Below are positions 1 to 11,734 of a DNA stretch of 64,000 nt, one piece after another. The position numbers and the translations under genes were made by a program. This DNA is from Leptidea sinapis (lineage: Eukaryota > Arthropoda > Insecta > Lepidoptera > Pieridae). Below the pieces are notes generated by a model. That model was not told the origin of the DNA and searched no databases. It saw nothing but the letters and a program-made list of their open reading frames with translations. The DNA lies in assembly GCF_905404315.1 (NCBI RefSeq), contig NC_066287.1:8990001-9054000 (forward strand), in the 5' to 3' direction. Positions within the stretch are counted from its first letter, which is position 1. The number at the start of each line of letters is the position of its first letter.

Positions 1-960
1 AACTTACTTCCGCTCATTTGCGTTGTGTATTGTTCTTAAGTTGTGTAAGTTGTTTTGTTACTGCACACAGGTTGAATTGATACCATAATTATCTTTGGGG
101 TAGGAAGAAATAATTATTAAAATCAAAGCGTTTAAGGTGGAAAGCTGAGCGTTATTTATTAGTAGATTTGTTTTGATTCAAATGCGATCTGGGGAGAAAC
201 AACATTATATTCAAAGACAAGCAAGAAATCATTCATTTAACCAAGGTATCATAAGAATGTAACCTTTATTACAACCAATATCAGGCCTATAGAAATTTAT
301 ATTTCTTAAGAAATTGTTTGTAATCAATATCCAATATTGCACGCCTGATACGACCACAGTAGCAGTGGCCATCGCGAAGAGAAAACTAACTCAATCAGAC
401 TCAATTAATTTAATCATAAAACCGTAACTTAACTAACTAACATCAGGCTTTTTTTCTTTAAAAATACGAAAATTTATAATAAAGCATGATTGTGATAAAG
501 TGGTCTATTATAAACGTTCGTTAGTTTTAAGTCCACCATTTTAAGTGATTCCCCTTTTTTGTTTCTTTAAATTATACACTTTTGATTAAAATCTTCTTTA
601 TAAACTTTAATGTCAAAGTTGAATACTGAGTGATTGTTTTAATTTTTTTAATTTTCTTTTTACTGTTTTAAAATAAAATGTTTTTTTTTTATTCTATTTT
701 TATCTTGGAGTGTAAGAACGATTAAATTCAGCAATATTAACTCATCTATTGAGTTAACATGTTATACGTCATAACTCGTAAGGCATCTTTGGTTCTTTTT
801 TTTTAATTTACTGTACCACAGGCTCAATAAAATAAATATTTTTAACTCCTTTTAGCGATGGAAAACTACTTTTATAGTGAATCATTTTCATTCTAATCAA
901 ATATACAGTTATTTTAAATTGTAGCTAAGAATATAAGCGAAACGTTGTTAAAAATTTACT
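1..960. other. AT-rich stretch, nothing recognised
   Basis: No open frame, RNA gene or repeat family seen elsewhere in the window was found here. The sequence is AT-rich with poly-T runs, and may be intron or intergenic. Confidence 0.5.
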
Positions 961-984
961 AAGGTCTTGCGACGAGGTCATGGA

Positions 985-1301
985 ACTTTTTTTTTATGAA
1001 AATAAGGGACGAGACGAGCAGGACGTTCAGCTGATGGTAATTGATACGCCCTGCCCATTACAATGCAGTGTCGCTCAGGATTCTTGAAAAACCCAAAAAT
1101 TTCTGAGCGGCACTACAATTGCGCTCAATTCTGAGCGGCACTTTCTGCTCGTCACCTTGAGGCATAAGATGTTAAGTCTCATTTACCCAGTAATTTCACT
1201 AACTACGGCGCCCTTCAGACCGAAACACAGTAATGTTTACACATTACTGCTTCACGGCAGAAATAGGCGCCGTTGTGGTACCCAAAATTTAGCCGGCATC
1301 T
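985..1301 (+). repeat. Repeat A, near-complete copy
   Basis: Reference-like copy of a ~310-bp dispersed repeat with about ten copies or pieces in this window. It starts with a T run followed by AATAAGGGACGAG, then GGACGTTCAGCTGATGG, GAGCGGCACTACAATTG, AAGATGTTAAGTCTCATTT and GGCGCCGTTGTGGTACCC, and ends near AGCCGGCATC. This copy carries a short internal duplication of the GAGCGGCACT block near 1130-1145. No coding capacity. Its class is unknown; a non-autonomous retroelement is plausible because one end carries a homopolymer run. Confidence 0.8.
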
Positions 1302-1377
1302 GAGGACGTTCAACTGATCGTCATTGATGCGCTCTGCCCATTTCAATGCAGTGCCGTTCAGGATTCATGAAAAACCC
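1302..1377 (+). repeat. Repeat A, second partial copy
   Basis: A ~75-bp fragment from GAGGACGTTCAACTGATCG to the AAAAACCC block, joined to the end of the preceding copy in the same orientation. This is either a partial tandem duplication or a second insertion at the same end. Confidence 0.6.
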
Positions 1378-1424
1378 TTGTATCTACGAGAACATCGAAA
1401 AATATTATTACTTAATTATATTAC

Positions 1425-1605
1425 TCGGTAAATGAGACTTAACATTAACTTATGTCTCAAGGTGGCGAGCGCAATTGTAGTGCCGCTCATAATTTTTGGG
1501 TTTTCCAAGAATCCTGAGCGGCACTGCGTTGTAATGATTGTAATGGGTAAGGCGTATCAATTACGTGAACGTCCTACTCATCTCGTCCCTTATTTTGATG
1601 ATGGT
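1425..1605 (-). repeat. Repeat A, inverted partial copy
   Basis: The reverse complement of the first half of repeat A (GAGACTTAACAT through CGTCCTACTCATCTCGTCCC). The open frame over it is a by-product of the repeat, not a gene. Confidence 0.75.
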
Positions 1606-1619
1606 GGTGGTGTTAATGG

Positions 1620-2265
1620 TACGTGATTTGAGCATCATTATAAGAAACGCTCTCAATTTAACAGATACGATAAACCGTAGTCGGCGAGGAAAGTAATTAA
1701 CTAAGTGCTTAGATACTTCAAGAAGAAGATTGATAAATAATTAGTTATTTGATTGATCATTCGGTCCTTGCTTGTTTGCACAAGTTATTAATTTGAGCTG
1801 TCTACAACTTCATCTTATTTTATATATTAGATATTATTTTAGTTGAGTTTACTATTCTGATTATGAAAACGAAGTAATTTTCCTTTAAGACTTACTTAAA
1901 AATATTATACAAATTGGAACTGTATCAAAATTTATAGACAATATTGAAAACGAACATAATTTCTCATCGAAATCGAAAATATGCATTTGTAAAAACTGCC
2001 TATATTTAAATACATTTTCTTTACAATATTATATTAACTAATACTGCTACTTATTATAAAAATAATAAAATATAATTGTTTAAAATTTTAATTAAATTGA
2101 TAATAATGTAACTAATGATTTAGTTATGTATAATGTATTTTGTAAAATTTGCACGTCATAAAAATACTTTTAAATATTTATGAAATATCAGTCTAACAAT
2201 GTGTTTATGCAAATGAAAACTTTGACTGTGACTTTGAAACACGCGAATGGACGCTACTATATAGT
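1620..2265. other. No feature recognised
   Basis: AT-rich DNA with no open frame or repeat that I could match. Confidence 0.5.
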
Positions 2266-2267
2266 AT

Positions 2268-2573
2268 ACTAGCTGACCCAGAAAACGTTGTATTGCCGAT
2301 ATTAAAATCGCGATACAAACGTAACTATTGATCGTAGATGGGTGAAAATTTGAAGTTGTATGTATTTTTAATGCTGACTCATAATCAAACAAATAAAAAA
2401 AAATGTCAAAAAAATTTGGCGTGGACCACCCTTAACATTTAGGGGCATGAAAAATAGATGTTGTCCGATCCTCAAACCTACCCAATATGCACTAAAAATT
2501 TCATGAGAATGGGTCAAGCCGTTTCGAAGGAGTTTAACTACAAACACGACACGAGAATTTTATACATAAGATG
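2268..2573 (-). mobile_element. Non-autonomous Helitron-like element
   Basis: Read on the minus strand it ends at CTAGCTGACCC (the reverse complement gives GGGTCAGCTAG), the 3' terminus shared by many Helitron-like copies here. It contains CGTTGTATTGCC and ATCGCGAT blocks and an AACGGCTTGACCCATTCTCA-like block on the minus strand. It is the inverted counterpart of the copy at 4535-4866. Confidence 0.75.
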
Positions 2574-2604
2574 ACAAACTAGTTAATCTTAGAAGGTAGA
2601 GTTG

Positions 2605-2748
2605 TAGCAATCGAAGGTCCTTCATCAGGGTGAGTGTAGTGAGTTTGCGGTCACGTCCCGTCTAGCACTGCCAATTTGCGCTCGTAGTGCGCGGCTTGAC
2701 AGGGCGGGGGACGCGGGGTGCGGTGAGGTTAAGGACCTCCGATTCGTG
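2605..2748. repeat. GC-rich block with 14-bp inverted ends
   Basis: A ~140-bp GC-rich island in AT-rich DNA. AATCGAAGGTCCTT at 2609-2622 is matched in reverse by AAGGACCTCCGATT at 2731-2744 (13 of 14). The centre holds GGGCGGGGGACGCGGGG. It could be a small MITE, a structured RNA or a CpG-rich remnant; no second copy was seen. Confidence 0.5.
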
Positions 2749-2749
2749 C

Positions 2750-3238
2750 GAAACTAGTTGTTATCAAAACCAATTAATAGTTTATAGTACCTAACTTGTG
2801 GCAACTGTTTTAATTATGAATCGTTTAGTAATACTTATATAATTAAATTTAGATTATTCTTACACAACCATAACCAACAATAACTTTTTAAAATTACCCT
2901 GTGAATGGTATTCCTTAAAAATGCCAAAATTTTAGTCGAAAGAACATTAATCTTGAATTGTAATTAATTTTATTAAAATACATAAAATATTGAAAAAATA
3001 TAAGTGCCAACGTAATAAAATGAGATGTGCGGTGTGTGCATTGGAAAGGTATTAATTACCGCAGGCGCCTGCCTGAAATACAGCCTGTACAATGGGGACA
3101 GCGGATAAGTTGGAATAAGTGTGAGTTATCGAGTGCTGCGGGCTCGTTCTGTTCACTCATTATTACCTCAACTGTTTTCGGCCGATTATAATCTATATTA
3201 TCGTTATTCATTGCTACCGTGTAATCAACTTCATTTGT
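2750..3238. other. No feature recognised
   Basis: Mostly AT-rich; 3060-3170 is somewhat GC-richer and holds no credible open frame. Confidence 0.45.
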
Positions 3239-3239
3239 T

Positions 3240-3536
3240 TTTTTTTAATGAAAATAAGGGACGAGACGTGCAGGACGTTCACCTGATGGTAATTGATACG
3301 CCCTGCCCATTACAATACAGTGTCGCTCAGGATTCTTGAAACAACTGCGCTCGTCACCTTGAGACATAAGATGTTAAGTCTCATTTGCACAGTAATTTCA
3401 CTAGCTACGGCGCCCTTCAGACGGAAACACAGTAATGCTTACACATTACTGCTTTACGGCAGAAATAGGCGCCGTTGTGGTACCCAAAATTTTGCCTGCA
3501 TCCTGTGCAAAGGAGCTTCCCACTGGTTTGGTTCAT
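3240..3536 (+). repeat. Repeat A copy with internal deletion
   Basis: Starts with a T run and AATAAGGGACGAGACG, and ends with GCAAAGGAGCTTCCCACTGG. It lacks about 40 bp between GATTCTTGAAA and the GCGCTCGTCACC block. The two overlapping open frames here lie within the repeat and are not genes. Confidence 0.8.
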
Positions 3537-3664
3537 AGTTAAAATTGAATTTTGAGCAATTCTTATAATTTATTAAAATTTCTTTTTACTGTATAAAAAT
3601 AAAATGGTTTTAGCCATTATTTTATCATCTTTGCTGGTTTTATTTTTCGCGAAAGAAGTTATAA

Positions 3665-4105
3665 CTTATAGTACTCGGTTAAGTCGAGTTAGTAAGTCTT
3701 TTATTGGGCGATGTATATGCTTCTACAATATGATCTCAGACAATGTACAAAAAAATTTGTAACGAAATTTAAAAGAATTGTTAAAAATGTTTGTGTGGGA
3801 AAGGTTACTATAGCAAAACGATTTTCTTAATGATACCACAGACTGGAAATGAAGCGAACACCCTCAGGTCCTTTAATTATAAATGTTAATTGTACGATAT
3901 ATGTATAGAAGAAGAAACTCAGCGGGCTTTTTTATAAAAATATATATGTATATATTCTAATCCATAATCGTAGAGTTTCTTGCGCCCGTTCTTCTTAGGT
4001 CTAACGCAGTCTATTTTGAATGGGTGGTAGTTATTGAAGTTCAATAAGTGATTTTGAATCCTATTTTGAGTAAAAATATTTCAGTTTGAATTTGAATAAC
4101 GCGTG
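3665..4105 (+). mobile_element. LINE family J, 3' end
   Basis: A 5'-truncated 3' end of the CR1/Jockey-group family best preserved at 61055-61985. Shared landmarks in order: ACTCGGTTAAGTCGAGTTAG, GGCGATGTATATGC, TGATACCACAGA, CCCTCAGG, a GCGGGCTTTTTT block, GCGCCCGTTCTTCT, TGGGTGGTAG, and a TTTGAATTTGAAT tail. Frameshifts and stops prevent coding. Confidence 0.8.
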
Positions 4106-4109
4106 TACA

Positions 4110-4530
4110 TAAGTACACACACATTTTTTTTTAAATTTCATTTAAAAATAGGCTTATAAAGCCGTGTATTTAAATACACAGTAGTGTTATCAAAATATTC
4201 ATAAGTAAAGCTAAGTTAAAAGTACACTTTATAAGAGTCGCCCTTACTGTCTCGTGGCTCGACGGTGAGCAACTTAAGTGTAATCTAGCCTCCACAATCT
4301 GACGTAATGGCTTACTTACTACAAACATAGAAATATTATGTGTGGATTGTTCGTTGGCTATTTATGAATACGAAGTGTAATTCTTTTAAGTTGATCTAAA
4401 ATAATATTAAATTTTAAAAAAATATTAAATTTTATCTAACAATATTATAAATAATACGGATTTTTTTTGATCAAACACCTCAAAATGAGAATAATTTGTA
4501 TCTATGTACGTTTTTCGATAGTCTATCCAT
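4110..4530. other. No feature recognised
   Basis: AT-rich; no open frame or recurrent repeat seen. Confidence 0.45.
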
Positions 4531-4534
4531 ATAC

Positions 4535-4866
4535 TAATATATAATCTAATATATAAAATGCTCGTGTCATGGTGTTAAACATTGAACTCCTCCGAAACGG
4601 CTTGACCGATTCTCATAAAATTTTAAGTGCATATTGGGTAGGTCTGAGAATCGGACAACATCTATTTTTCATCCCCCTAAATGTTAAGGGTGGTCCATAC
4701 AATTTTTTTTTAATTTTTTTGACAGTTTTTTTAATTTGTTTGACTATGAGTCAGCATTAAAAAATTACATACAACTTCAAATTTTCACCCATCTACGATC
4801 AACAGTTACTTTTATATCGCGATTTTAATATGGGCAATAGGTACAACGTTTGCTCGGTCAGCTAGT
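4535..4866 (+). mobile_element. Non-autonomous Helitron-like element
   Basis: A sense copy of the family seen inverted at 2268-2573. It contains CCGAAACGGCTTGACCGATT, CATCTACGATCAACAG and ATATCGCGATTTTAATA, and ends TCGGTCAGCTAGTA. The 63-codon frame over it is not a gene. Confidence 0.75.
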
Positions 4867-5095
4867 AATCTATATATATAAAAGAGAATGTTTGTTTGTA
4901 TGTTCCCTAATAACTCCTAAACTATTCGACCGATCTCAATGAAATCTTTTGTAATAGATTCGTTGAAGCTCAAGGAAGGTTTACATATATAGTTTGCGGT
5001 ATCACGATCCCACCAACGCACTCACCCACGCATTTACCATATCTCTCGAACTGTTTATTGACAGAACAACGTCTGTCAGGTCAGCTAGTATATAC
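4867..5095 (+). mobile_element. Second Helitron-like element, directly abutting
   Basis: Begins TCTATATATATAAAAGAGAAT immediately after the CTAGTAA end of the previous copy and ends GTCTGTCAGGTCAGCTAGT. Both termini fit the Lepidoptera Helitron-like group (5' TC, 3' CTAGT). It is a different subfamily from its neighbour. Confidence 0.75.
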
Positions 5096-5099
5096 TAAT

Positions 5100-6065
5100 A
5101 TCTTAACAAATTAAATACTGTTCATTGAACATTTTTTAAAAGAATACATGCTATTTTTCTACGAACAATAGCGATGATAAAAAGTAGTTTATAGAATTTT
5201 TGTCTTTTTGTCTGAATGTCCGGGAAAAGTGCAAAAACTAATAAATAGATTTAATTGTCCAAATGTTATGTGTTTTATTGAGTGTAAATTTCGCTAAGAT
5301 TTGTTTTCAATCAATTCGACACGTGTTTTAACGAGACAACTGGCACTGTTTCGAACTCAGAAAACTCGAAACATTTGGATAATTAAGGATTTACGCATTA
5401 TAATGCCTAATTAAATATATATTTTTTAATTTAATTCTAATTTTGCGTGAGTATTAACAATAGGTTGACAACATTATATGATTATCAATAGTATTTTTTC
5501 TGCTTAAAGTGTCCACGAACGAAACGGACAGCTTTTAGCAATGAATAAACTCAAAATTAATATGTCGGATTACTGAAAAACTAGTTCACCAGTAAAATGA
5601 TACTTAACGGCTGTATGTAACAAGGGACGTATGTTAAATTAGTTATTATTATCAGTTAACAATTACAATGACATTACAATATATAGCATGTACATAAATA
5701 CAAGTCGTACAAAAAGTTGAAATGTATTTAATAAATAAAGTTATGTAAATGTTAAATTTATATGATGAAATATATATAATTTGTATAATTTCATATTTAG
5801 CGAGCAAGGTGAGCATTGTTATCTAAAATCGTTCACTATAGGACCTCATGTAGATAAGTTGAATATCGCAATTTTTATGTTTAAGTTGACACCAACTTCA
5901 AATTGTTTTACAATTTTTTTTTTTACTTTACTTACCTCATTTCAAGTATTTGATGCGCGTTTCAACGGATCTATATTATGTCCTGTAATTACAGGACATC
6001 CTGTAATTAAAAATTTTTAACAGTACATAATATTTTAGTAACTTCTTTGTTTAACGCGAGTGTTT
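5100..6065. other. No gene recognised
   Basis: AT-rich. It holds an 18-bp perfect palindrome, GTCCTGTAATTACAGGAC, near 5981-5998, but no credible coding region. Confidence 0.45.
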
Positions 6066-6362
6066 TTTCAATAAAATACTTTTTAAAGTATTAGAACGCG
6101 TGTAATTGTAACTGTTATTTTACAGTTACAATTGTAACTGTTATTTTTACACAAGGTATTTGTGTAAAAGTTACATTTTTTATTTTTCTTAATATAAGAC
6201 GAATTTCGTGACCTTTGCAGAGCACGAGCAGTTTCCTTAAAACGTGCTAAACAAAGGTTGCGAAACGTCAGGTTAAATAAAAATGTAAATTTTACGCAAA
6301 ACTCTGATGTGAAAATATAGTTACAATTACACGCGTTTTAATTCTTTGAAGGGTATTTTGTT
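6066..6362. mobile_element. MITE with ~44-bp terminal inverted repeats
   Basis: The left end (from ~6071) and right end (to ~6361) are imperfect inverted repeats built around AACGCGTGTAATTGTAACT (23 of 24 over the core). An inner hairpin AATTGTAACTGT/ACAGTTACAATT lies near 6105-6135. Related pieces lie at 19545-19665 and 37165-37235. No transposase frame. Confidence 0.6.
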
Positions 6363-6454
6363 TAAAAGTACATTTTTTGTTTAAAATTTCATATATTATC
6401 TGATGTTTTGTTTAATCAAAATTATGTAAATACTAACACTTGTATAAATTCGTA

Positions 6455-6845
6455 TAATGCCTACTACTCGGCTAAGTCGAGTTAGTAAGCCTTTTGTGCG
6501 GCGATGTATATGCTTTTACAACACGATTCCAGAAAATGTTCAAAACAAAAGTATTACGTTATTCAAAATTGTTCAGAATTGTTAAAAAACGTTTGTGTGG
6601 TAAAGGTTACTATAACATAAATGACTTTCTTGATGATACCACAGATTGGGAATGAAGTGACCGCCCTCAGGCTATTAAATAATAAGTTTAATTGTACAAT
6701 ATTTCTTTGTAAACATATTTTTTCGTTGAAAAAAAAAAGCCCGCTGAGTTGTTGCGCCCGTTCTTCTCAGGTCTGAGGCATTCATTTTATAATAGTTTTT
6801 GACTTTCAATAAGTGATGTCACATCCTATTTTGAATTTGAATGTG
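6455..6845 (+). mobile_element. LINE family J, 3' end
   Basis: Begins at TACTACTCGGCTAAGTCGAG and ends at TTTTGAATTTGAAT. It keeps GATACCACAGATTGGGAATG and CCGCCCTCAGGC. Broken reading frame; a small insertion near 6560 relative to the 61-kb copy. Confidence 0.8.
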
Positions 6846-6849
6846 ATCA

Positions 6850-8370
6850 TTATTGTATCTTCCGATTAGATAAATTCGCTTAGGTACATATATCAAAGTA
6901 CAAAATAAATGTAACGTCAGCATTAAATTAATTTCCTTTTATACTTTTACATCATACACTCATCGCAATTTTCAACGCCGAGTATTATTCTATGAAAAAT
7001 GTCATGCACATTTTAAACTGAATAATTCAAGAGATGATCATTTATTTAACAGTGTTACACAATAAAACTATGCTTACACCAAACATTTACTTTAACTTAA
7101 CAATAATTGCAACGTTTATAGCAAAATAGCTAGCAAAGTAATTGCTTATAATCTAAAGAGTTGAAAACAAAAGAGGCTTGCTCTGTTTAATGAGACAAAG
7201 CCTTCCATCTCAACATTTTGCAAATGTTTCTCTGCGGTTCACAAACGTGCGGACTGTGGGCGATGCACACTATAAGGCTATACCCTCCGTTATAGTCAAA
7301 GAGCTAACTCATATTTTTTAAACCATTTCGCTTTTTAAATATTACTAACTTCTATCCGAAATTTCGTTCGCATTAGGTCTTGTTCACATTTAAAGAATCA
7401 TTCCCTCCGAAAGCCAGATTTAGGTCAACCTTTCATTTAAGATACATATTCATTACATTTAGTTAGCGTCATTGGTTAAATGTATAACCAACCTAGAATT
7501 CATATTTGTATATAGAGTGTGCATGAGTTCATATTTTACTTATATGTTTGGGATATTTGTGGGCAATAGTACATATATATTATTTACATTAAAATTATTT
7601 AATGAAAATAACAAAAGTGCTTTATGGTTTCGACTTAACTCTGTATTATTTGAGAGGTATTTTCTTACTTCTTCGTAGATTTTATCATCAGAACTGGATT
7701 TTTTTATTATCACTGGTAATATTATGGTAATGGTAAACATAACCATACAATTATGCTTGCAAATTACTGGTAGCTATGACAAACATTGGACAAACTATGA
7801 TAGAGGCAAAGAGTGCTTGATAAAGAAAAATGAGATTTCTTTTTTTAAGAAAATATTACTTGTTTTGGAAACTTTCATTTTCCAAACACAATTCTAATAT
7901 TCCAGTATATATTACAATGTAATTCTGTTGGAGCTATATTTTATTGTACTATGATTATTGACATAATAACTAAGTAAAATAAGGATTCAGTAAAATAATG
8001 AATTATTACAGCACCTGCATATCAGATTAAACCTATTTTATTTAAATAAAAACGTTGATTTATTTAACCACTGACTCTTAGTCTATTAGTTGCCTACATA
8101 TTATGTTAACTTCAATGTTGGTAAGCGAACATCTTGCGACGCTGTTGGTATAGTAATAGTTTGTTAATATAATTAGAAACAACGGGACTAACAAATTGGG
8201 TTTAATTAACAAACGTGCAATGATTTCTGATTGCGTTCCATTTGTACAACGTTCATTTGGGCTCACAGTTAGCTAAAAGGTAACGGGTAATTACTCCGGT
8301 GTGTTATTTTACAAAATACATTAATTTGGGAATTACTCCCTGTGGCAACATATATATTAAAATCGATGAC
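6850..8370. other. No gene recognised
   Basis: AT-rich, with only short random open frames on both strands. 7190-7300 is GC-richer, with no recognisable product. Confidence 0.45.
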
Positions 8371-8374
8371 TGTG

Positions 8375-8408
8375 TCACAGTAGACAGCACATATTATGTC
8401 TACTGTGA
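8375..8408. repeat. Short hairpin
   Basis: Inverted arms CACAGTAGACA and TGTCTACTGTG around a 12-nt loop. Function unknown. Confidence 0.6.
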
Positions 8409-8433
8409 CTGTGTGGCTCATTGGCGCTCCTTT

Positions 8434-8461
8434 GACTTGTATATATATATATATACAAGTC
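8434..8461. repeat. Perfect 28-bp palindrome with TA core
   Basis: GACTTG, a (TA)n run, then CAAGTC. It is perfectly self-complementary without a loop. It may be a microsatellite with symmetric flanks. Confidence 0.7.
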
Positions 8462-8814
8462 TAAAGTTGAGCTAAGTTAAGCTTAGTTAAAATTGGAGAC
8501 TCTGTGTCTGTGCATTAAATAAAATAGAAATGTGAAAAGTTGTTTTTATTTTTACTATTTACCACCACTTCGGATAAGAAGTGGCAAGAAACTCGTTGGA
8601 CTCTTATAAATCAACATTTACGAAAATAAAAATCGATGTGAAATACATACAATACATGCTATTGAGTATAAAAGATACATCAATCCATACAAAGTCAAAT
8701 TCAAGAATTTTTATTATAATAGACTTATTGAACGTCAAAAACTACCAATTATTTAAAAAAGTATCAGAGGGCTTCTTTTTTGAAATAAAATTTCGATACA
8801 ATATTATTTATTAT

Positions 8815-9072
8815 TAAATAGTCTGAGGGTGGTCGCTCCATTGCCAATCTGTCTGTGCATGCCACACGTTTGTCTTGTACATTTTTTGGGATCATGTTGT
8901 AAAGCATATACATCTCCCAATAAAAGACTTACTAACTCGACACAATCGATAGACATTACAACTTTATGGTTCTTCCTGGTGTTAATATAATGATTTTCAC
9001 AGATTCTAGAAAATTCTAATGTGCCCATGTACATGTTTAGCATCATCAAGAATACATTCAGAGGCAACAGTT
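8815..9072 (-). mobile_element. LINE family J, C-terminal coding fragment
   Basis: On the minus strand this encodes a diverged version of the J-family ORF end (counterpart of YILDNVMYVHRHISEF through the end of the ORF). The frame is still open for 87 codons, but key positions differ and both ends are truncated. Confidence 0.7.
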
Positions 9073-9454
9073 AAAATGTTTCTCTTAAGGATCCTTCACG
9101 ACCTTATAAACTATAAATGGGCCTCTTCTACAGCAAGAACAAATATGATATTATTATTATTAATATCGGCTGCATTGCCTCGAAGAAACAGTTAAAAGTG
9201 TCCGTATTAAGTATCACAACTAGTAGTACGACTATGAACATTGACATCAGATGATATATTGTGACGTCACACTTTGTTTTGGCATATTCTAAGGTTTTGA
9301 CCAATGGTAATGCGTTCCGCGTATTTGAATTTCCCTCGCTTATTTGGCACATTTTAAATAATATTTTATCTTAAAAGAGTAGCTATATTATGAAAATAAT
9401 TAATTAGGCGTAATGTCAGGGTATCCAAGTGTTAAGAAAAAGAAACAATGGAGC

Positions 9455-9640
9455 TACAACCTGAGAATTGAACAACACACATCAAAATTTACGATCGTAA
9501 CGTCACTTGGACGGTTGGTTCAGTTGGTAAGAGCACTGGAGAGAACCCGAGAGACATGGCTTCGAGTGTCGTATTGTCAGTTAATTTTGGCACAATTTAA
9601 ATTTCTATATTTAACCCCAGAAACGAAAAAAATAACGATT
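9455..9640 (+). repeat. tRNA-like repeat, copy 1
   Basis: Contains an AACCTGAGAATTGAAC block, then a degraded tRNA-like module (GGTTGGTTCAGTTGGTAAGAG), then a TTTAACCCCAGAA tail block. The anticodon and T arms are damaged, so this is not a functional tRNA. Confidence 0.6.
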
Positions 9641-9664
9641 TGAAAGAGCTACATCAGAAGTCGA

Positions 9665-9850
9665 TTTTTAATATGAAATTATTGGGGTTGAGCATGTTAT
9701 CAACGGTTAAGTAGATCGTGTAGATGAAGCCACAACCGGAGAGTTGGACAAGATAATATACCAAAATTTACGATTGATGCGTCACTCAGACGGTTGTCTC
9801 AGTTGGTAAGAGCACTGAGACAGAACCCGAGAGTATATTATATTGCTATA
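9665..9850 (+). repeat. tRNA-like repeat, copy 2
   Basis: Tandem neighbour of copy 1. It keeps the upstream block (TTGGGGTTGAGCATGTTATC, GTAGATCGTGTAGATG, CAACCGGAGAGTTG) and a D-arm-like GGTTGTCTCAGTTGG, but is broken before the T arm. Confidence 0.6.
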
Positions 9851-9869
9851 AATTTAACTTGTAAGAAAA

Positions 9870-10630
9870 ATTAAGTAAATTTAATCAACATGCGCACTTT
9901 TGACGGATAGATATAAACAATCTTAAGGTCGCTTAACATCTCGAAATTTACATTAACAGCGAAATAATAGAGTTGTGTGGAGCCTCAACAAGGAACAGGG
10001 TTGAGAATATCTCGTTGTTAGCAGATTCTGCGGCTTGATGACATCTTATCTCCTAATTGAATCTTACAAGTTTGATCCAACTTTTGCTAAATTCAGTGTA
10101 ATTTGATTAGCCTGTCATCTTTCTTGCGCCAGTTTTAATATTCGGAAGTATCCGTTATGGCTTTGCCGTGATTTGATAATGATATTGTGTCCTCGTTGTA
10201 GAGATATAAAAGTTCTGGAAGTTTCTGAGTAATTATATAACATTCTTGTTGAATTTACTCTAAATATGATTTCGATTCCAGTAATTACAAGCATTATTAG
10301 TAACTAGCTCTTTTATCTATTTAATATGTTGATGTTTGTTATTTTGACATTTTAGATTGCACTACTAGGAAGAGACTGACCCCAATGTCACAGACTGTCC
10401 TAGTTTGGGGGTCGAGGGTAATTTTAAGCAAAATAGTATTTTCTTTTTGCAACAAATAAAGATTTATTATTTTTATTATCTACTATAATTTTGTAGGTTT
10501 TCTTAATTAATATTACAAAAATACTATAATTTTAATATCATGTATATCTAAACTGATTATATGCTGCAGATAATTCTAATTGCGCTATTTATAAGCTAGG
10601 TCCTAAATAATAATTGAAAACAAAATTAAA
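9870..10630. other. No gene recognised
   Basis: AT-rich. A short hairpin built from GACCCCAA and TTGGGGGTC lies near 10378-10413. No credible open frame. Confidence 0.45.
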
Positions 10631-10635
10631 AGAAA

Positions 10636-10830
10636 TATTATTTTAACTGTTGCCTCTAATATATACTCGATAATGTTATGTATGTACATAGGCATATAAG
10701 TGAATTTCCTAGAAACTGTTATAATAATAATGTTAACACCTGGAATAAATATAAACTTAATAAGCATACTACTCGGCTAAGTCGAGTTTGTAAGTATTTT
10801 GTGGGGCAAGATCCCAGAAAATGTTTCGTT
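10636..10830 (+). mobile_element. LINE family J fragment
   Basis: Matches the coding end of family J from ATGTATGTACATAGGCATAT through GGGGCAAGATCCCAGAAAAT, then stops. Both the 5' part and the 3' UTR are missing. Confidence 0.7.
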
Positions 10831-10834
10831 TCTT

Positions 10835-11730
10835 ATCATTGTCACCGTCATTCTTATCTATTGTTCTTGCAATTTTATTTATGCATACAATTTCTCCAAC
10901 TTTTTCTTATCATTTTTTCGTTTGCTTGTCCGAGAATTTGTATCTTTAACAAATTATTTCGTAGTCACCTGTAGTACTCTTATTTTGAAGTAGTTTCGAC
11001 TTTATGTGACAATGTTGGCAGTTATATCTTTAATTCTAGCCCAAGAGTCGCATTGTATAAAATATTAGTTATACATCATCATACAAATAATAGCTTTTAT
11101 ATTATTATTATTGCTTTAAAATATATTGTTCTGATATTAATAACTCTTTATGTATTTACCATAACAGAATATGTAAGTATGAACTAATATTTCAAGACAT
11201 TAAACAAGATTTATAACCAGTATAATTCGCCAAATATTTTATTTATTTATTAGTAATAATTATTATCCGTCGAAGCTATCAGTTATATTTCCTCATTTCC
11301 CTCAGTTGGCCTTACTATCTTAAGCCAATATAAATTGATTTACGCGAACACTGGTACCCTTAGCACAAGTTAGATCTTTTCATGGGAATCAGCGTTTCAA
11401 TTCAACACTGCATTTTATTTAAGATAAGTTAATTTTTAAGACGTAGTACATATATATTTAAGTGTTGTGAACCTCTGTTTTAGTGAAATAAAGTTTATTA
11501 TTATTATAATATACTATTTCTAACTAGTTTCCAGTAACTAGTAACACACTAACACTAATCACCAATAACACACAAGCAGTTAAATCGTGATTCTCTTACT
11601 CCAGTAGGTATTTATGAAATTCAATGATTCTCCCTAAAACTTAACGCGACCTTCGGAACAACTTCTTTTACGTATACTAATGTTATAATGTCTCTCTATC
11701 TACATTTTGTATTCAATGTTAAAACTTTAA
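10835..11730. other. No gene recognised
   Basis: AT-rich DNA without open frames that resemble proteins. Confidence 0.45.
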
Positions 11731-11734
11731 ATAT

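Noticed and set aside
8804..9067. 87-codon minus frame as a novel gene
   Set aside because: It aligns with the J-family LINE ORF end.
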